64,000 nucleotides of DNA from Saururus chinensis (GCA_035235625.1 CP141140.1:64596581-64660580), one strand, 5' to 3'; counted from the first letter of the stretch, positions 48,619-60,962 are shown. Notes: generated by a model from the letters alone, not told the origin. Translations and numbers: made by a program.

Positions 48619-48669
48619 CATTCCTTACACTAGACTCATTATGTGAGTAGAGCATTAAAAATGTTTCTC

Positions 48670-49420
48670 ATTAAAGGTAATCAATATATGGGTATCCCAT
48701 ACATCTTACACATCTAGGAAAAGTTAAAAATGTAATTTTGACCTTTAATTTGAAGGTGAGGGGGGGCCAATGTCCAAATGTACTCAAAATGTGTGTCCAT
48801 ATTTTTATGATGTTTTTTTTCAATTTACCATGGTAGTACCCTCTACTAACATTGATAGGGTCACATTAAGAAAATAAACATGAGAAAACTCTTTCTTAGG
48901 CTAAGCTGAGATTACCTTTTCACTTCAAAGAATCATACTACAATACGTAGCATCATGAGTCTCGATAGATTTTTGCCAAACTTTCTATATCACTATCATA
49001 TTTTTTATAATACCTCAAGATATAAATTTCAATTGGTATGTAGTGTGGGTATATTTAATTTAAACCTTTTACTTAGACTCAAACATATCATAAGTAACTT
49101 ATCATGCTTCAATAAAATTCTATTAGATGGCTTCCATGTCTCAACCTATTATTGGTCCCTAGTTTTACATTTTGTTATTGTTAACTTTGCGATGCTATAT
49201 CTTACATTCCCAAACTTGAATTCATATGTTCTTGGTACCCTTGGAAAGCTCTCAACAAACTCTATCACATGAGATCTTATGAATATGTTTTTAAAAAACT
49301 TTTTTATGGGTTCCATACATATAACATGCTTCTCAATAATAAATTTTTACATTTTTGTCTATATTATCATGATAAAATTCATGTGTTGTTGGCACCATGC
49401 ATTAAAAAGTTCTCGACAAG
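48670..49420. other. Intergenic, no gene assigned
   Basis: Frames at 48955-49272 and the first half of 49279-49704 show no recognised motif before the Gypsy RNase H begins near 49430. It is probably older transposon sequence. Confidence 0.3.
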
Positions 49421-49429
49421 GTATTTTAA

Positions 49430-50620
49430 ATGAGACTTGCTGCCAAATTAGTCCTAAATATATGTTTACTGACCATCAAAGTTTAAGGTATATTTTTTTA
49501 CAAAAAGATTTAAATTTAAGGCAAAGGAGATGGTTAGAATATTTAAAGAATTATGACTTCTCTATTTCTTACCATCCTAGAAAAGAAAATGTTATAGTTG
49601 ATGCATTAAGTAGGAAGAAAGATATGGTTATGACCAATCTTATGTTGAAGGAGGGGAATTTGATTAGAAAGTTAGCTAATTTATACTTTAAGGATGTACC
49701 ATGAAGGAAGATTCATGATAGCTAATTTCATAATTAGATCTCAGATAGTGTTGAAGATTTTAGATACTCAACAGTTCAACAAAGAAATTTAAGAATATGA
49801 AAGAAAGAAAGATTTTTCAAGAAGAATGGATGGTGGGGTAAGGTTTAAGAACCATTTGGTTGTTCCTAATGAAGAAGAATTAAAGAAAGAATTATTAGAA
49901 ACACCATACTAGTGAGTATACTAGTGAGTTTGTGTCTAGATATCTAAATTGTCAACAGGTTAAGGTTGAACATCAAAGACCAATGAGAACTTTGAACCCT
50001 TTAGACATTCCACATTGGAAATGGGAGAACATTACAATGAATTTTGTACTTTGACTGCCAAAGACACAAAGAAAGAGTGATGCCATTTGGGTTGTTGTAG
50101 ATAAATTGACAAAATTTGCTCATTTTTTACCTATAAAGTGGACTCAATCACTAGAAAGTTTGGCAAAACTCTATATTCGGGAAATTATTAGGTTGCATAG
50201 AACTTTTTTTTAATTGTCTTAGATAGGGATCCCAAATTTACTTCAAAATATTGGAATAGCATTCAAAATGCTTTGGGAACTAAGTTACAATTTAGTATAA
50301 TTTTCCATCTATAGACAAATGACAGTAAAAAAGAATAATTCAAACCATAGAGGATATGTTTTGTGCATGTGTACTATAGTGGAAAGAAAATTGGGATGAT
50401 TATATATCACTTACTGAGTTTGAATATAATAATGGTTATCAGTCTAATATTAGAATGACATTATATGGTTGAAGATGTAGATCTCCTAGAAGTTGGGATG
50501 AGGTTGGAGAAAGACAATTATACAAGTAAGAATTAATTAGTCTTTGTGTAGAGAAAATTGATCAAGACATAAAGAAGAAATTACTTGCAACCCAAAGTAA
50601 ATAAAAGAAGTATGCATTTA
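49430..50620 (+). mobile_element. Ty3/Gypsy fossil: RNase H and integrase
   Basis: Plus-strand RNase H motifs ([38 protein letters not shown]) lie at 49465-49620. Integrase sequence follows (WKWENITMNFV near 50020; AIWVVVDKLTKFAHFLPIKW near 50085). The order is canonical for a chromovirus-type Gypsy element. The upstream and downstream parts are missing and it is broken in several places. Confidence 0.85.
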
Positions 50621-50639
50621 TGAAAAAAGCTGATTTGAC

Positions 50640-51020
50640 TTCAAATTGATACACTTATAATTTTAATTAAGCAGTAAGTGTAAGTACAATTCTAATAATT
50701 TCTATTCTTACAACGGGAACATAGGTTTCATCGAAGTTAATTCTGGGTTGTTATAAATACCCTTTTGCAACTAGCATTGCTTTGTATTTTTAATTGAGCC
50801 ATCTTTATTAAACTTTGTTTTATATACCCATTTCAAGTCAATCACATAATTGTCTTAAGGTTTATCAACTAACTCTCATGTCTTATTCTTCTCAATCATA
50901 CTCATCTCATTATCTATTACTTTTATCTAAATTTCTTCTCTTAAAATGTCTTCAAATTTTGTTAGATCACAAGAAATAAATGCAACATCAAATTCATCAT
51001 AAATTTCTTTAAGTTAGCAT
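50640..51020 (-). mobile_element. Ty1/Copia fossil: reverse transcriptase start
   Basis: Minus-strand reading gives KWVYKTKFNKDGSIKKYKA, the conserved start of Copia reverse transcriptase, with degraded linker on its upstream side. It is a short piece, old and broken. Confidence 0.8.
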
Positions 51021-51212
51021 ATCTTTCTTGGATATGAATTTATTGGAGATAATGGGTAAAAAGATGAACAGAAATGAAAAATATGAGGTTTTAATAGAAG
51101 AAATCAAAGCATTTTCTACTGAGAAGACAGAGAGCAAAAGGGAGGAAATAATGTTTATTGGTTTATTCTAGCATAGAGGTTTTTATTGTAGCAAATATCA
51201 TTACAAAACTCT

Positions 51213-51438
51213 GGGAAGAGTTTTTCATGCTCCACTCTAACAATGAGCCCAGTATAATAAAGAACACATGAGAGCCCTTCAACCATAAGATCGATGGTGC
51301 ATATGCTAACACACATTAGTACTAGTGGTATTTGCGCTAATGTGTGCTGGTGTGTGCATTGTCAATATCAAATATTAAGGGTTCACATCCATTCTTTATG
51401 CAGGGCTCATTGACATAGTGGAGTATTAAAAGTGCTTC
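51213..51438. mobile_element. M1 MITE, complete copy
   Basis: Ends 'gggaagagtttttcatgctc' and, inverted, 'gaagcacttttaatactcca' surround the family's internal stem (gctaacacacattag / ctaatgtgtgctggtgt). No clear target duplication. Confidence 0.7.
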
Positions 51439-51539
51439 ACATATAATAGCTATTAAGTAAAAGGGTATTCCACTATCTAAGGGACCACATAAGACATGAA
51501 AATTATAAGTTATACCCTTATATTTTAACAAACAATATA

Positions 51540-51570
51540 TAACTATTAATATAGGATGGAGGGAGTAACC
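51540..51570. mobile_element. Stowaway-like MITE end fragment
   Basis: Only the right end (ataggatggagggagtaac) is present. Confidence 0.5.
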
Positions 51571-51660
51571 TTCTTTGAAGGTCTAAGTTATATTGCATTA
51601 GAAGTTGTAGTTTTATACTCAGACTACTTTGATACATATTGAATGGATAGAAATCTGAAA

Positions 51661-51745
51661 ATTTTGTATATTGATCTTCAAAAGACACTTAGCCAGAGTC
51701 CGAAAATTTTGTATATTGATCTTCAAAAGACACTTAGCCAGAGTC
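51661..51745. repeat. 44-bp tandem duplication at the TBL-A 3' end
   Basis: 'attttgtatattgatcttca' followed by 'aagacacttagccagagtcc' occurs twice, starting at 51661 and 51705, immediately after the TBL-A stop codon. Confidence 0.9.
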
Positions 51746-52923
51746 CTACTGTAAATAAGCATAGAAAAGTTGGTTCCATGTATCAGGCACTCCAGGTAGG
51801 CACCAATGTATACAATCTGCATATGTCTTTGGGTCGGCCTTTTGCTCATCTGTGAGAACCTTGCCACGTGATTCAGTGTAAACAGATGTGTGCCCATCTT
51901 TTCTATGCTCAGATATCTGTGTTATGTTGATAAAAGACACAGGAACTCTCATCCTCTCTATTACACTCGCCACAACTTTCATCATTCGCCGATCCGATCC
52001 ACTGCCCCAGTAGCCCTTCTTTAGTACTGGTCTGGTTTCATTGTAGCACCGGATCCCATTCTTATGATGCCAGTCTGTGCTTCTGCATTATGATCAATTA
52101 GTTATTGTACATTCTGTTCAAAGTCATATTCTTATTGTGTTTGAAGTGTTCCAGTTAATATTAATAAAGACAACCTCAAGTGTGTTGGGGACATTGTAGT
52201 GAAGAAAACTTGAGTTGTGTTAGGGTTTATGTTAGAATCAACCCAGTTGGCCCATGTCTTCAGACCAATTCGATAAGCCGTTGGCGCATCGAGTTCTTCA
52301 TGTCCTTCATCCCCGTTTGCAAATGTGCCCCATCTATGTTTAAAGAATTAATAATTAATACATCAAAAGTTTGTCACAAAAGAATTTATATATACAAGAC
52401 GAATATATACAAGAGTTTGTCACCAGAAAACTTACAGTGACTTGATCTTCAGGCCACTCATCCACCAAACGTAAGTATTGAACACCAAAATATCAACTCC
52501 CGCCCAGTTCTTAGCGTGGTTGGTGATTGAATCTACTCGCAAAATTCTCTCATTCGGGTCAGGGATGATGTGGAGATCAGAGTTTGATTCAACCAAGAAA
52601 GGTGCCCAGTAGAACTCAACTGTAGCATTGTATTCCTGTAAACCATCATCTTCATGAGTTACTATTAATATATGAAAAAAGTTCATTAAGCACCAACATG
52701 CACACAATTGGCATAGGCCTGGTGTATCGCATGCATCGGATCTCGATCAGATAACGTGGGTGGTGCATCACGGTGTATGAGAGCAAATCTAACACATTGC
52801 GCACATTGGATAGAGATTCGACGGCATATATACGTCATATGTATGGGGCGGACAGGTAGTTCCAAACCAGCCCGAAAGCATTTGCCCTTCATGGGACGGG
52901 CGTGTGTGTGTGTGTGTGTGTGT

Positions 52924-52982
<59 letters not shown>

Positions 52983-55900
52983 TGCTATTATAGCTATGAG
53001 CTAGGTAAGCTACACGAATCTAGCCACCAGATTCTTATCTAAAGGCCAAAAATAAAGAATTAGGGTGCTCCAATTAACCCTAAAATAGGAACCGGTAGGT
53101 CAAGATTTGTGCGGCCCACTTAGTTAATAGATATAGTGGCTTACTGTATCATTTATATACTCCCCTTGTTCTAAATTAATAGCTCTGTTTGGCAAAGAAG
53201 TTTGTTCTATGTTAATAGTTTCATTTTGTTTAATTTAAGTGGTTGGGTACGTAAAAAAGAGTATCTTGAGCTTATTTTCCTGTCTCTTAGATGTGAGTTT
53301 TACCATTCAACAAAAACTACTATTTTCCAAAAAATGCATCTATTTCCCCCCAAGATAAACTTAAGGCCCTTCACTCTTTCAACACCCCAATGAAAGTTAA
53401 CAAATTACTCATGCACACCCCTTTCCACCCCAATAATATTTTACACCTATACTCCTCCCCTGGGGCTAGCAACACCAACATCCGATGGCATGAACTTTTA
53501 GCACCGGCGGGATCAGCCCTAGCCTTCAGTACTCCTTGAGGCTAGTGGTATATCTATCGTGGCTAGATGCCCTAGCGCTGGTTGTGTCGGCCATGGCTTT
53601 CTCAGCCTTGGCCTCTACAAGCAGCAAGTCCACATCAATTAAAAAAAATAGGTAGCTGAAAGCAAATAAAAATTAAAAGCTTTAACACAATCAAACGATC
53701 CCCACATTTTGGAATATGAAACAAAGCAAATTGCATCAAAATGAAATGGAAGAAATGAAAATAGATGAATGAGTTATGAAAGAAATGGAAGAAATGAAAA
53801 TAGATGAATGTGAGAGGAGAAAAAAGTTTTTCATGCTCCCCTCTGACAATGAGCTTAGCAAAAGCTATGCATGGGGAGTCATTTATATTTAAGATTGACG
53901 ACACATACATTAACACACATAAGCGCAAATGATATTGACGCTATGTGCTAGCCTGTGCGCCTTCAATCTCGTGGATGAACAACTCCCACATGAACGCGGC
54001 TTACACTTGGCTCATTGTCAGCGAGGAGATGAGCTAGTCAATGTAATGATCTCTAATCTCCTGCAACATTGAGGAAGCATAGCTCCACAACTCTATTGGG
54101 TCTTCCGTTGGAATTCTGAAAGCTATTTCCTGTATAGAAAGCTATATGAGCCAGTCGATGTCTTGATCTCTTAACCTCCTGTGACACTAAGGAAGCAATG
54201 TTCCGCAACTCTATTGGGTCTTTCATTAAAATTTTGAAAGTTATTTCTCATATAGGAAGCAAGATAAAGAGCAATGTAGAGATGACTGGGTAAGCAAAGT
54301 GCTTCCATGAAGGTGCACGATGATGCTTAGGACCCAAAAATTAGGGCCCAAATAATGGGTGAGTGCGACCACACCTATTGGCCCAACAAAAAATTGTCAA
54401 TGTCGACAACTGGCTGCTGGCACTGGCACCGATGTTGGAGAAGAAGAAGAAGAAAGGGAAAGGAAGGCATAGGTATTGGGGTGGCCAATAACAAAATAGT
54501 GGAGGACTATAGGCCAAGCAATAAAATATTTAATATTTTTTTCCATTTTGGGAGGGTATTAAGCATATGTTGGGAAAATAGTAATATTTAAAAAAAAATA
54601 GCTATTAATATACTCCCTCCATCCTATATTAATAGCAATATCTAAAAACTAGTATTTTTTATTAATGGTGAAACCTTCTAAAAATAAGCTTAATTATGAT
54701 ACTCTTTTTTAATTATCTATTCACTTAAGGTGAACAAAAATGAAGCTATTAATATAGAATAAATATTTTTACGATTTGAAAATAGAGTGAGTATATATAT
54801 AGATTAGTGAATTGATGTAGTATACCTTGGCACTGAAGATAGTATGGGGACGACCGCGTTTCATAGACTTCTGGCCGGTGGGTATGTAAGACTCCACCAG
54901 GCAAACAAACGACTGCCACTGCCCTCTCTGTAATGAGTCCCCAACAAACATAAGCCTCTTTCCCCTCAACTTCTCAAGTGCAGCCCTTGCATCAAACCTG
55001 AAAAAACTAAAGATTAACTCCATGGAAAGGGACATGTGACCTATTAAAAGTGAAAAGCTTCCCAGCAAAACTCATCCCAAAATATCAAACCGGACATGTG
55101 ATCAAGTGACTTGAAATAAAAGATAATCTGTATGCTGTATATATGCCCAAGATTTGTCGTAGCTCTCTAGTCATTGGACCAGAAACCTGTCACCCAGATT
55201 GGACCAGCCCACACCTCAGTAGACAAAGAAATTTCCTCCTTCTAAGCTTAGAAACTTTCTTTGCTTGACCACGAACAATTTGGCTGTACTCATGAAAAAT
55301 ATCTGCTGCCCCTAGCCGTTAGAGGGCTTAATGAGTAGAGACACACTTGTAACAAAATGATGGTTCTCTGCACGCCTGCACTCTCATCGACTGTAGCCAG
55401 TCTCTATTTGAACAATTAGATAGAGAAAGCTTTTGATGCAGGTGGCTACATAAAGCAGCTAATCTAGATGAGCAGGTTGGATTATGCTGCCTAATATATG
55501 GGACATCGAAGTTGTCTTAGTTAACAGTAACAGTGTCGGTGTTAGTTTGATCCAAATTAAGGCAAAATTTTACTCCGAGGAACCATCCGAATTTGTATTC
55601 AAAATTAAAGGAGAGAAGGGTAGAATTCCGGAGGAAAGAGTGGGCATATGGGCCCTTTTGCACAGTAGTTTGTAAACATTGAGGGGTCGTTTGGCAACTG
55701 CTGAGGAAGAGAACTGAAGTGCCTTTCCGCCCGCTTTAATTTCTACCTAATTCACCTTAAGAGAAGGTTGGAACGAAAGCGAACCCTTTGCGTGATGGGA
55801 TTTTTTTTAGACTGATGGGATGTTTTGATCTTTGATGACAACCCTAAAGTAGAACTTCTTTTAGGTCTAAGCGGTTGCCAAATTGACCCTACCCTCATGA

Positions 55901-56985
55901 TTTGAAAGAATTTTAGGTGTGCATCGCACACTATATTAGTGGTGTATTTCAGCGTTCACCAAACAACCCATCCATCTGGCTGCATAGTGTGTGAGATATC
56001 AGGCACTGTACTGATGGGTCATGTTTTGAGGGGTGAAATACACCTCAATTTCTCCATTGTTTCATACAATTTTTAGTAGTTCAGTTTTTCCTAAACCGGT
56101 TGTCAGGCTGGTTTGGTTATGTATAGAATCAATAACTCTGGTTAAGCATTTTCTTAGGAGTAAATTTCCCTCTCTATGACTATAAGAATATGTTGCGCTG
56201 CTTATGTTAATGTGATTTATTGTATTGCCATTTGATTGTGCTAGTTTTGGCGTGGTAGAAACCAATGGACGCCCAGAGTAGCCCGCTTCCAAAAATGAAA
56301 TATAAAGATTAAATATGATGAACTTATTTAAGAGTTTGGTTAATATGAAGCGGGGCTCACGTGCGCGCGAAGAAGGTTTAAGTGACCCTCTCGCCTTATC
56401 TATTAATACACATTATCGAATCTTGATTCAATTGTGTGGATGATACGTACCTGGGCAAGTTGCACTCGTCCGGCTGCCATTCCCAGTGCCGGTAGTCCGA
56501 ATCCGGCCGGCCGTTCCTTACGCATGCTACTTGTTTGTCCAAATATGGGCACGTCCGGTCCGAGTATGGAGGCTCAAATGAAGTGTTGAACACCCATTTC
56601 CCTTTCATAACATCGTCCTCATTTGGATCACACTCCATCTTCTTCCCCTCCAATTCTTCGTCCTCCTCTTCCAAATCAACTTTTGCTTCTGCTCGCTCTT
56701 CAAACTCATACATTCTACGTCATTAACAAATAACAACCGGTGTAATAAGTGAAAATCAATATTAGGATGGTCATTACCTGTAGCAACTTCTATAACCTTT
56801 GGCACAACGTCTTGTCTAGCACAGGGACAGGCATTGAGAAAGGTGGCGTCTGTGAGAGCGCTGAAGTCCACGGTGTATATAACAGCGGCGAAGGCAAAGG
56901 CACAGATGACAACTCCCATTAATGACAGAGGGAGCTTACCTCTTGAGGTCTTCATTGCTTGGTTGAGACCCATAACACAAGTCAT
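51746..56985 (-). CDS. TBL-A: TBL3/TBL31-type xylan O-acetyltransferase, six exons
   Basis: Predicted Golgi type II membrane enzyme that transfers acetyl groups to wall xylan. Exons: 56955-56778, about 56688-56451, 54997-54826, 52635-52436, 52333-52175 and 52082-51746. All junctions are GT-AG, phases agree and the total is 427 residues, typical of the family. Exon 1 has a signal anchor (LPLSLMGVVICAFAFAAVIY). The TBL domain follows: CDPNEDDVMKGKWVFN, CPYLDKQVACVRNGRPD and HWEWQPDEC in exon 2, the catalytic LMFVGDSLQRGQWQSF in exon 3, VFNTYVWWMSG in exon 4, VFFTTMSPTH in exon 5 and the DxxH motif DCIHWCLPGVPDTWNQL in exon 6. MKTSRGKLP at 56955 is the preferred start because relatives begin MK..RGKLPLS. 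In-frame ATGs at 56985 and 56973 would add 10 or 6 residues. The exon 2 acceptor is uncertain. The frame is intact and the gene looks functional. Confidence 0.9.
52437..52634 (-). other. TBL-A exon 4 coding interval
   Basis: Reads YNATVEFYWAPFLVESNSD, then LHIIPDPNERILRVDSI and NWAGVDILVFNTYVWWMSG. The EFYWAPFLVESN and VWWMSG motifs separate this clade (TBL3 and TBL28-33 types) from the GHWW-type TBL-B. Flanking splice sites are tttacag|GAATAC and TCACT|GTAAGT. Confidence 0.85.
52902..52978. repeat. (GT)n(AT)n compound microsatellite
   Basis: About 12 GT units followed by about 26 AT units, within TBL-A intron 3. This length of AT repeat is likely to vary between individuals. Confidence 0.97.
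53821..54025. mobile_element. M1 MITE, partial, in TBL-A intron 3
   Basis: 'agtttttcatgctcccctct' and 'caatgagctta' mark the left end. The right side keeps 'cacttggctcattgtca' but the terminal bases are gone. Confidence 0.6.
54028..54263. repeat. Tandem repeat, about 119-bp period, two units
   Basis: 'gagctagtcaatgtaatgat' at 54033 and 'gagccagtcgatgtcttgat' at 54150 begin two units that also share 'caactctattgggtctt' and 'gaaagctatttc/gaaagttatttc'. They are moderately diverged. Confidence 0.8.
54611..54796. mobile_element. Stowaway-like MITE in TBL-A intron 3
   Basis: Left end 'atactccctccatcctatat' and right end 'aaaatagagtgagtatat' are inverted. It lies only about 30 bp downstream of exon 3, next to the donor. 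Confidence 0.72.
55684..55895. mobile_element. Small inverted-repeat element in TBL-A intron 2
   Basis: Left end GGGGTCGTTTGGCAACTGCT and inverted right end GGGTCAATTTGGCAACCGCT resemble Tourist-like or hAT-like MITE ends. The target duplication was not confirmed. Confidence 0.5.
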
Positions 56986-57250
56986 TAGGGGTGTGCCACA
57001 GAGACACAGATAAATGAGAGAAGAGAGCTTTTAATGTTGAATACTTTCTGTTTTTGAAAGAGAGAGAGAGCTCAACTCTTGTAAACAATAGTGATGGTGG
57101 GGTGGTGGAACAAAATGATGATGAATGAATTGTGTGTGTGGTATCTATTGAGTAAGAGTAAAGCATAAGGTATGTAGAAAGTGGGCTAGGTCTGGGCCAA
57201 TTTGTGGGGTGGTAATGGTTAGGATGGTGAGACAACAACATCTTCCCTGG
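56986..57250 (-). promoter_or_regulatory. TBL-A 5' UTR and proximal promoter
   Basis: On the minus strand a CT-rich tract (gagctctctctctcttt, 57057-57075) and a pyrimidine-rich stretch precede the first ATG, typical of plant leaders. No clear TATA box is present, so the start site cannot be fixed. Confidence 0.4.
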
Positions 57251-57902
57251 CCATTAGGGGAAAAAGATTTCATGAGGCAGAGAATAACTTCATTATCCTG
57301 TTGTTTAACTTGGTAGACATGTTGAATCTGAGATAATAAGGTTTATGGATGGGTCCATGTACCACATGAATTACGTAAAAAGGAATGAAACGTTCTTATG
57401 GTTTTTTAGTTAAAAATCTTCTGTCAAGCTCAATGAGTTGTAAAGTTTTCCCTTTATTTGCAAATATTCAATCAGATTGTTGTGAGCTTTGTCACTGGGT
57501 TGGTCCAGAGGAGGGCCACAAACGGAGGAGCTCAGGGGCCGGGTGATGGCTACAAAATTGTTTAGATTGATTATTAATTTAATCTTATTAACTATAAAAA
57601 TTAATTAAGGGTATAATTAATAAACACTAGTGTGATTGTGCCAGCATAATGAGTCTTGAGCGTGCAAGTAACTTATTATTACCACAATGTTGTCACGACG
57701 CTAATGAAAAGAAAGGAAAGGCATTAAGTGGGAAGCGATTAATGTGTCTTGAATTGTGTAGACCACTTGAGGTTTCAGGGACGAGGGCCACAACATTTGA
57801 TGATTGCTTCCGTGTGAGGAGCTTCCTACCTTTTCATCAATATAGAATTAAAAAAAGGAAAATAACATTTACAGACCGAATCTACCTAACAAAATTTTGA
57901 AA

Positions 57903-58193
57903 ATATTTTTTTATATTTTACTTTAATAATGAGTTCAGTGTAAAAAAAGGCTTGAGAACATTTGATATTTGATAAAAAAAAAACGCATAAAAACCTTTGA
58001 TATTTGATATCTAAGGTACACGTGTTAGCATACATTAGCACCAGTTTACCACTAATGTTAATATATGTTAGCGTGTACATCACTAGTGCTAATGTGCATT
58101 AATATAAACATTATCAATTTCATGAATGAATGGCTCACATATATTCCTTCCGCCAAACACATTATCATAGTGGAACATTAAAAACCCTTCTCA
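57903..58193. mobile_element. M1 MITE, decayed copy
   Basis: Only the internal stem (gtgttagcatacattagcac / gctaatgtgcattaa) and the right end (gtggaacattaaaaaccctt) are clear. The left end is much changed. Confidence 0.5.
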
Positions 58194-58349
58194 AAATTTT
58201 ACATTTAAGTTTTAATTAGTCAAAACATTTGAGCCCAAGTCACCTTTTTATGAGGCCCACATATTTTGTCCAATTAAAACCTAACTGTGAATTTTTTTTG
58301 GGTAAATTTGGTGTATGATTATCACTAACCACATTTAATTTGTAATATA

Positions 58350-58496
58350 CTCTCTCTCCCATAATAAGTCTCTTATTTGATTTATCAAATTAAATCATTT
58401 TCTAATTTTATTTTCAAAATTAAATTATTTAAAAAAACTAAATGGCTCATTTTGAAAAACTACATAAGATACTTATTTGAAACAGAGGGAGTATTC
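58350..58496. mobile_element. Stowaway-like MITE
   Basis: Left end 'atactctctctcccataata' and right end 'cttatttgaaacagagggag' are inverted within about 145 bp, with TA flanks on both sides. Confidence 0.7.
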
Positions 58497-58631
58497 GTTA
58501 CTTGTACAATATGTTTCTAATATTCAAACTTAGTGATCCGGTGTCAAATCTTGATCGGACAACCATACTAGTAGGTATACCGCAAACTAAGCTATTCTAA
58601 AAAGTCGTAGGGGTCGCATTTCTTTCCTTCC

Positions 58632-58732
58632 ATATAAATCACGAAAGCATAATGTGTAGCAAACTATATAAATCACCAAAGCATAATGTGTAGCAAACTA
58701 TATAAATCACCAAAGCATAATGTGTAGCAAAA
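58632..58732. repeat. 34-bp tandem repeat, three units
   Basis: 'atataaatcaccaaagcata' begins units at 58632, 58666 and 58700. They are almost identical. Confidence 0.95.
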
Positions 58733-59245
58733 GCTAGCAGATTTGCCTCAAAAAACCAAAAACAAAAAATAAAGCAGAAGCTAGCAGACACCTAGTGTCA
58801 ATTGGTAAAAGCTGTTTTAAACCATAATCACTAACAAGATTACCACTTAAACTAGTATGTCAAAATGGGCCGGTTTTAATATTACTCACTTTCGAAACGT
58901 CACGTTAGGATGTTTCATGAACCTCAAATGGCTTTTCTGAAGTTACATTTAAAACAACTTATGAAGACAGCAACATATCCGAGCGTTGTAGTTGTAGTTA
59001 CGACTTCTAATGCCCTATTAGAATTTAGAACCGTCATGACATGCAACCAGTCAATTACTTCCATTCAAAATTTTGCTCCCTTGACAGTCAAGGATGTTAC
59101 TCCATTACACTATAAAATCACTGAATAATGTTAACTGCTATACATTGCAAAAACAGGCATATAGAGATTCAAAATTGAGCTGCCGGCCAAATAAACCTTG
59201 AAGGAAGAATTGGTTCTAAAGATTAGTCATATCTGTGATATAAAA

Positions 59246-60962
59246 TTAACGGATGAGAGCAGTATAGAGTAGTACATTCCATGTGTCTGGTATGCCAGGG
59301 AGGCACCAATGACTACAGTCGGCTGATCGCTCAGGATTGGCCCGTTGCACAGGGCTCAGGTTGCCGCTATAGATTGACGGATGACCATCTTTTCGGAGCT
59401 CTGAAAGTTCGGTTATGTCTAATAAGTAAGGAGGATTAGACATGTCTTCAATCACTGATTCAATAACCTTCATTTGATCTGTATAAGGGCCTGGGTAGGG
59501 CACACCACTGGCTGGTGAAGTCTCGCCATAGCAGTTCTTAGACACTGGAGAATTCCACCCGCTAAGGCTGCAATAAGAGTGAACAATATAGCTAAACACA
59601 TTGCATGTTAACTGTGATGAGCACATTTCTAATTCTCAAGATCTACAAGGAAGTAAGAAGATATTCTTCAGCGTTTCTGGAGAAAGTAAAATGAAGGGAA
59701 CTAACTTTTTTCAGTTAGTACAAGAAATTTGATATGTGCTTTCAAACTCTAATAACATCAACTGCTGTTATTAGTTGTCCAAGAGTGTAGAGAGGAATAA
59801 TGGTGAAGTAACTAAATAGGACTTAACAAGTTCAGTCCGAATATAAATCTAATAATTGAAAAGGAGCGCGAGTTTAGATGTTTAAGTTATATTTTCTTAA
59901 CATGGCTAGATTGCATTCCAAACACCTTGTGTTGGGACGAATTTTTGTGGACAAGGTACCTAAGAGAGACCGCATCCGCACCAATTCTGTTATAACAAAG
60001 GTTATATTCATTGGTTTATTGGCATTTATGAAAGCTAACTTAATTAATTTCAAAATTAAAACTTCAACTAAACAGACACATGGTTATGAAGGCATCAAAC
60101 AACCAGAGGAGATCAAAATTATTGGAACATAATTTTGCCTTCGGAAGATAGTGTGTGCAAAACTATGAAAGTATCAAAGAAACACAAGTTAATACCACAA
60201 AATCACACGTATTTATGTTAATTAATTGGGCCAGTTTCAGTGGACAGCTAGCCATAATACATGCTAGTGTTGGGTGTAAATAGATGGCAAGAGCCAATAT
60301 TTCAGCCCACACTCAGATTTAATGCCAGGTCCAAAGGGAAATATAATGTTCTCCAGGTAGCTGCAGGCACCTTTCGCTTGGACACAAGGGACCGACCCAG
60401 AAAGTTATTTGTAGCTGCACGGGCAGCAACTCAACCCACAGAATATGCCTCCTAGAATGTGCGGTTTAAATGCAGCATTAATAATACCATACATTTGTCC
60501 CTTTGATTAATCCAATTAGAAAGTAGATCAGACATACATGGTCAACTAATAGGTTGACTGATCAAGTGCCAAGGTCCACATGGACAATTAGGTAGACAGA
60601 TGCATCCGAACTCTTCAACCAGTCTTCATCCTATTAATGAAAGCCTCCCTTGAGCGTCCATCAGCTAATCAGTAAGAAAACAAGATCTGCCTTGCCTGAT
60701 GTTATAATGAATTAGTACTCAATCAAGGAAATCTGTCTGCAGTCAGCTAATATATTCTTTCTTGGAATAGTTCTGATCATTGATGATCTCTTTTAATAAT
60801 ATGAACTCTTTGTGCGTGTGTATTAATAGTAATGTACCTAGGAGAGCGATTCTGTCTTCGCATTCTTTCACACCCAGCTATTATGCAAGGAAATAGTATT
60901 TCTACAGGCCCTGGTAAAGTTTCTTCAGGTTTTGTCTATATTTTGATTAAATCTGAAAGTGC

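Larger units (their letters stand above)
45798..48669. mobile_element. M1 MITE interrupted by a Gypsy solo LTR
   Basis: The left half (ggaagagtttttatactcc, caatgagcccag, gatcgatgatgtg) runs 45798-45939. The right half (attccttacactagactcat, agcattaaaaatgtttctc) runs 48619-48669. The M1 copies at 35.7, 51.2 and 63.1 kb show that the two halves belong together. The flanks carry CATTAAGG and ATTAAAGG, a slightly decayed target duplication. Confidence 0.72.
52636..54825 (-). other. TBL-A intron 3, enlarged by repeats
   Basis: At 2.19 kb this is the longest intron of the gene. It holds a (GT)n(AT)n tract, a truncated Stowaway-like MITE at 53158-53340, a partial M1 MITE at 53821-54025, a 119-bp tandem repeat at 54028-54263 and a Stowaway-like MITE at 54611-54796. 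No gene is seen inside it. Confidence 0.75.
57251..59245. other. Intergenic between TBL-A and TBL-B
   Basis: No gene. It contains a decayed M1 copy (57903-58193), a Stowaway-like MITE (58350-58496), a 34-bp tandem repeat (58632-58732) and, at 58870-59245, AT-rich sequence that would include the TBL-B 3' UTR. Confidence 0.5.
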
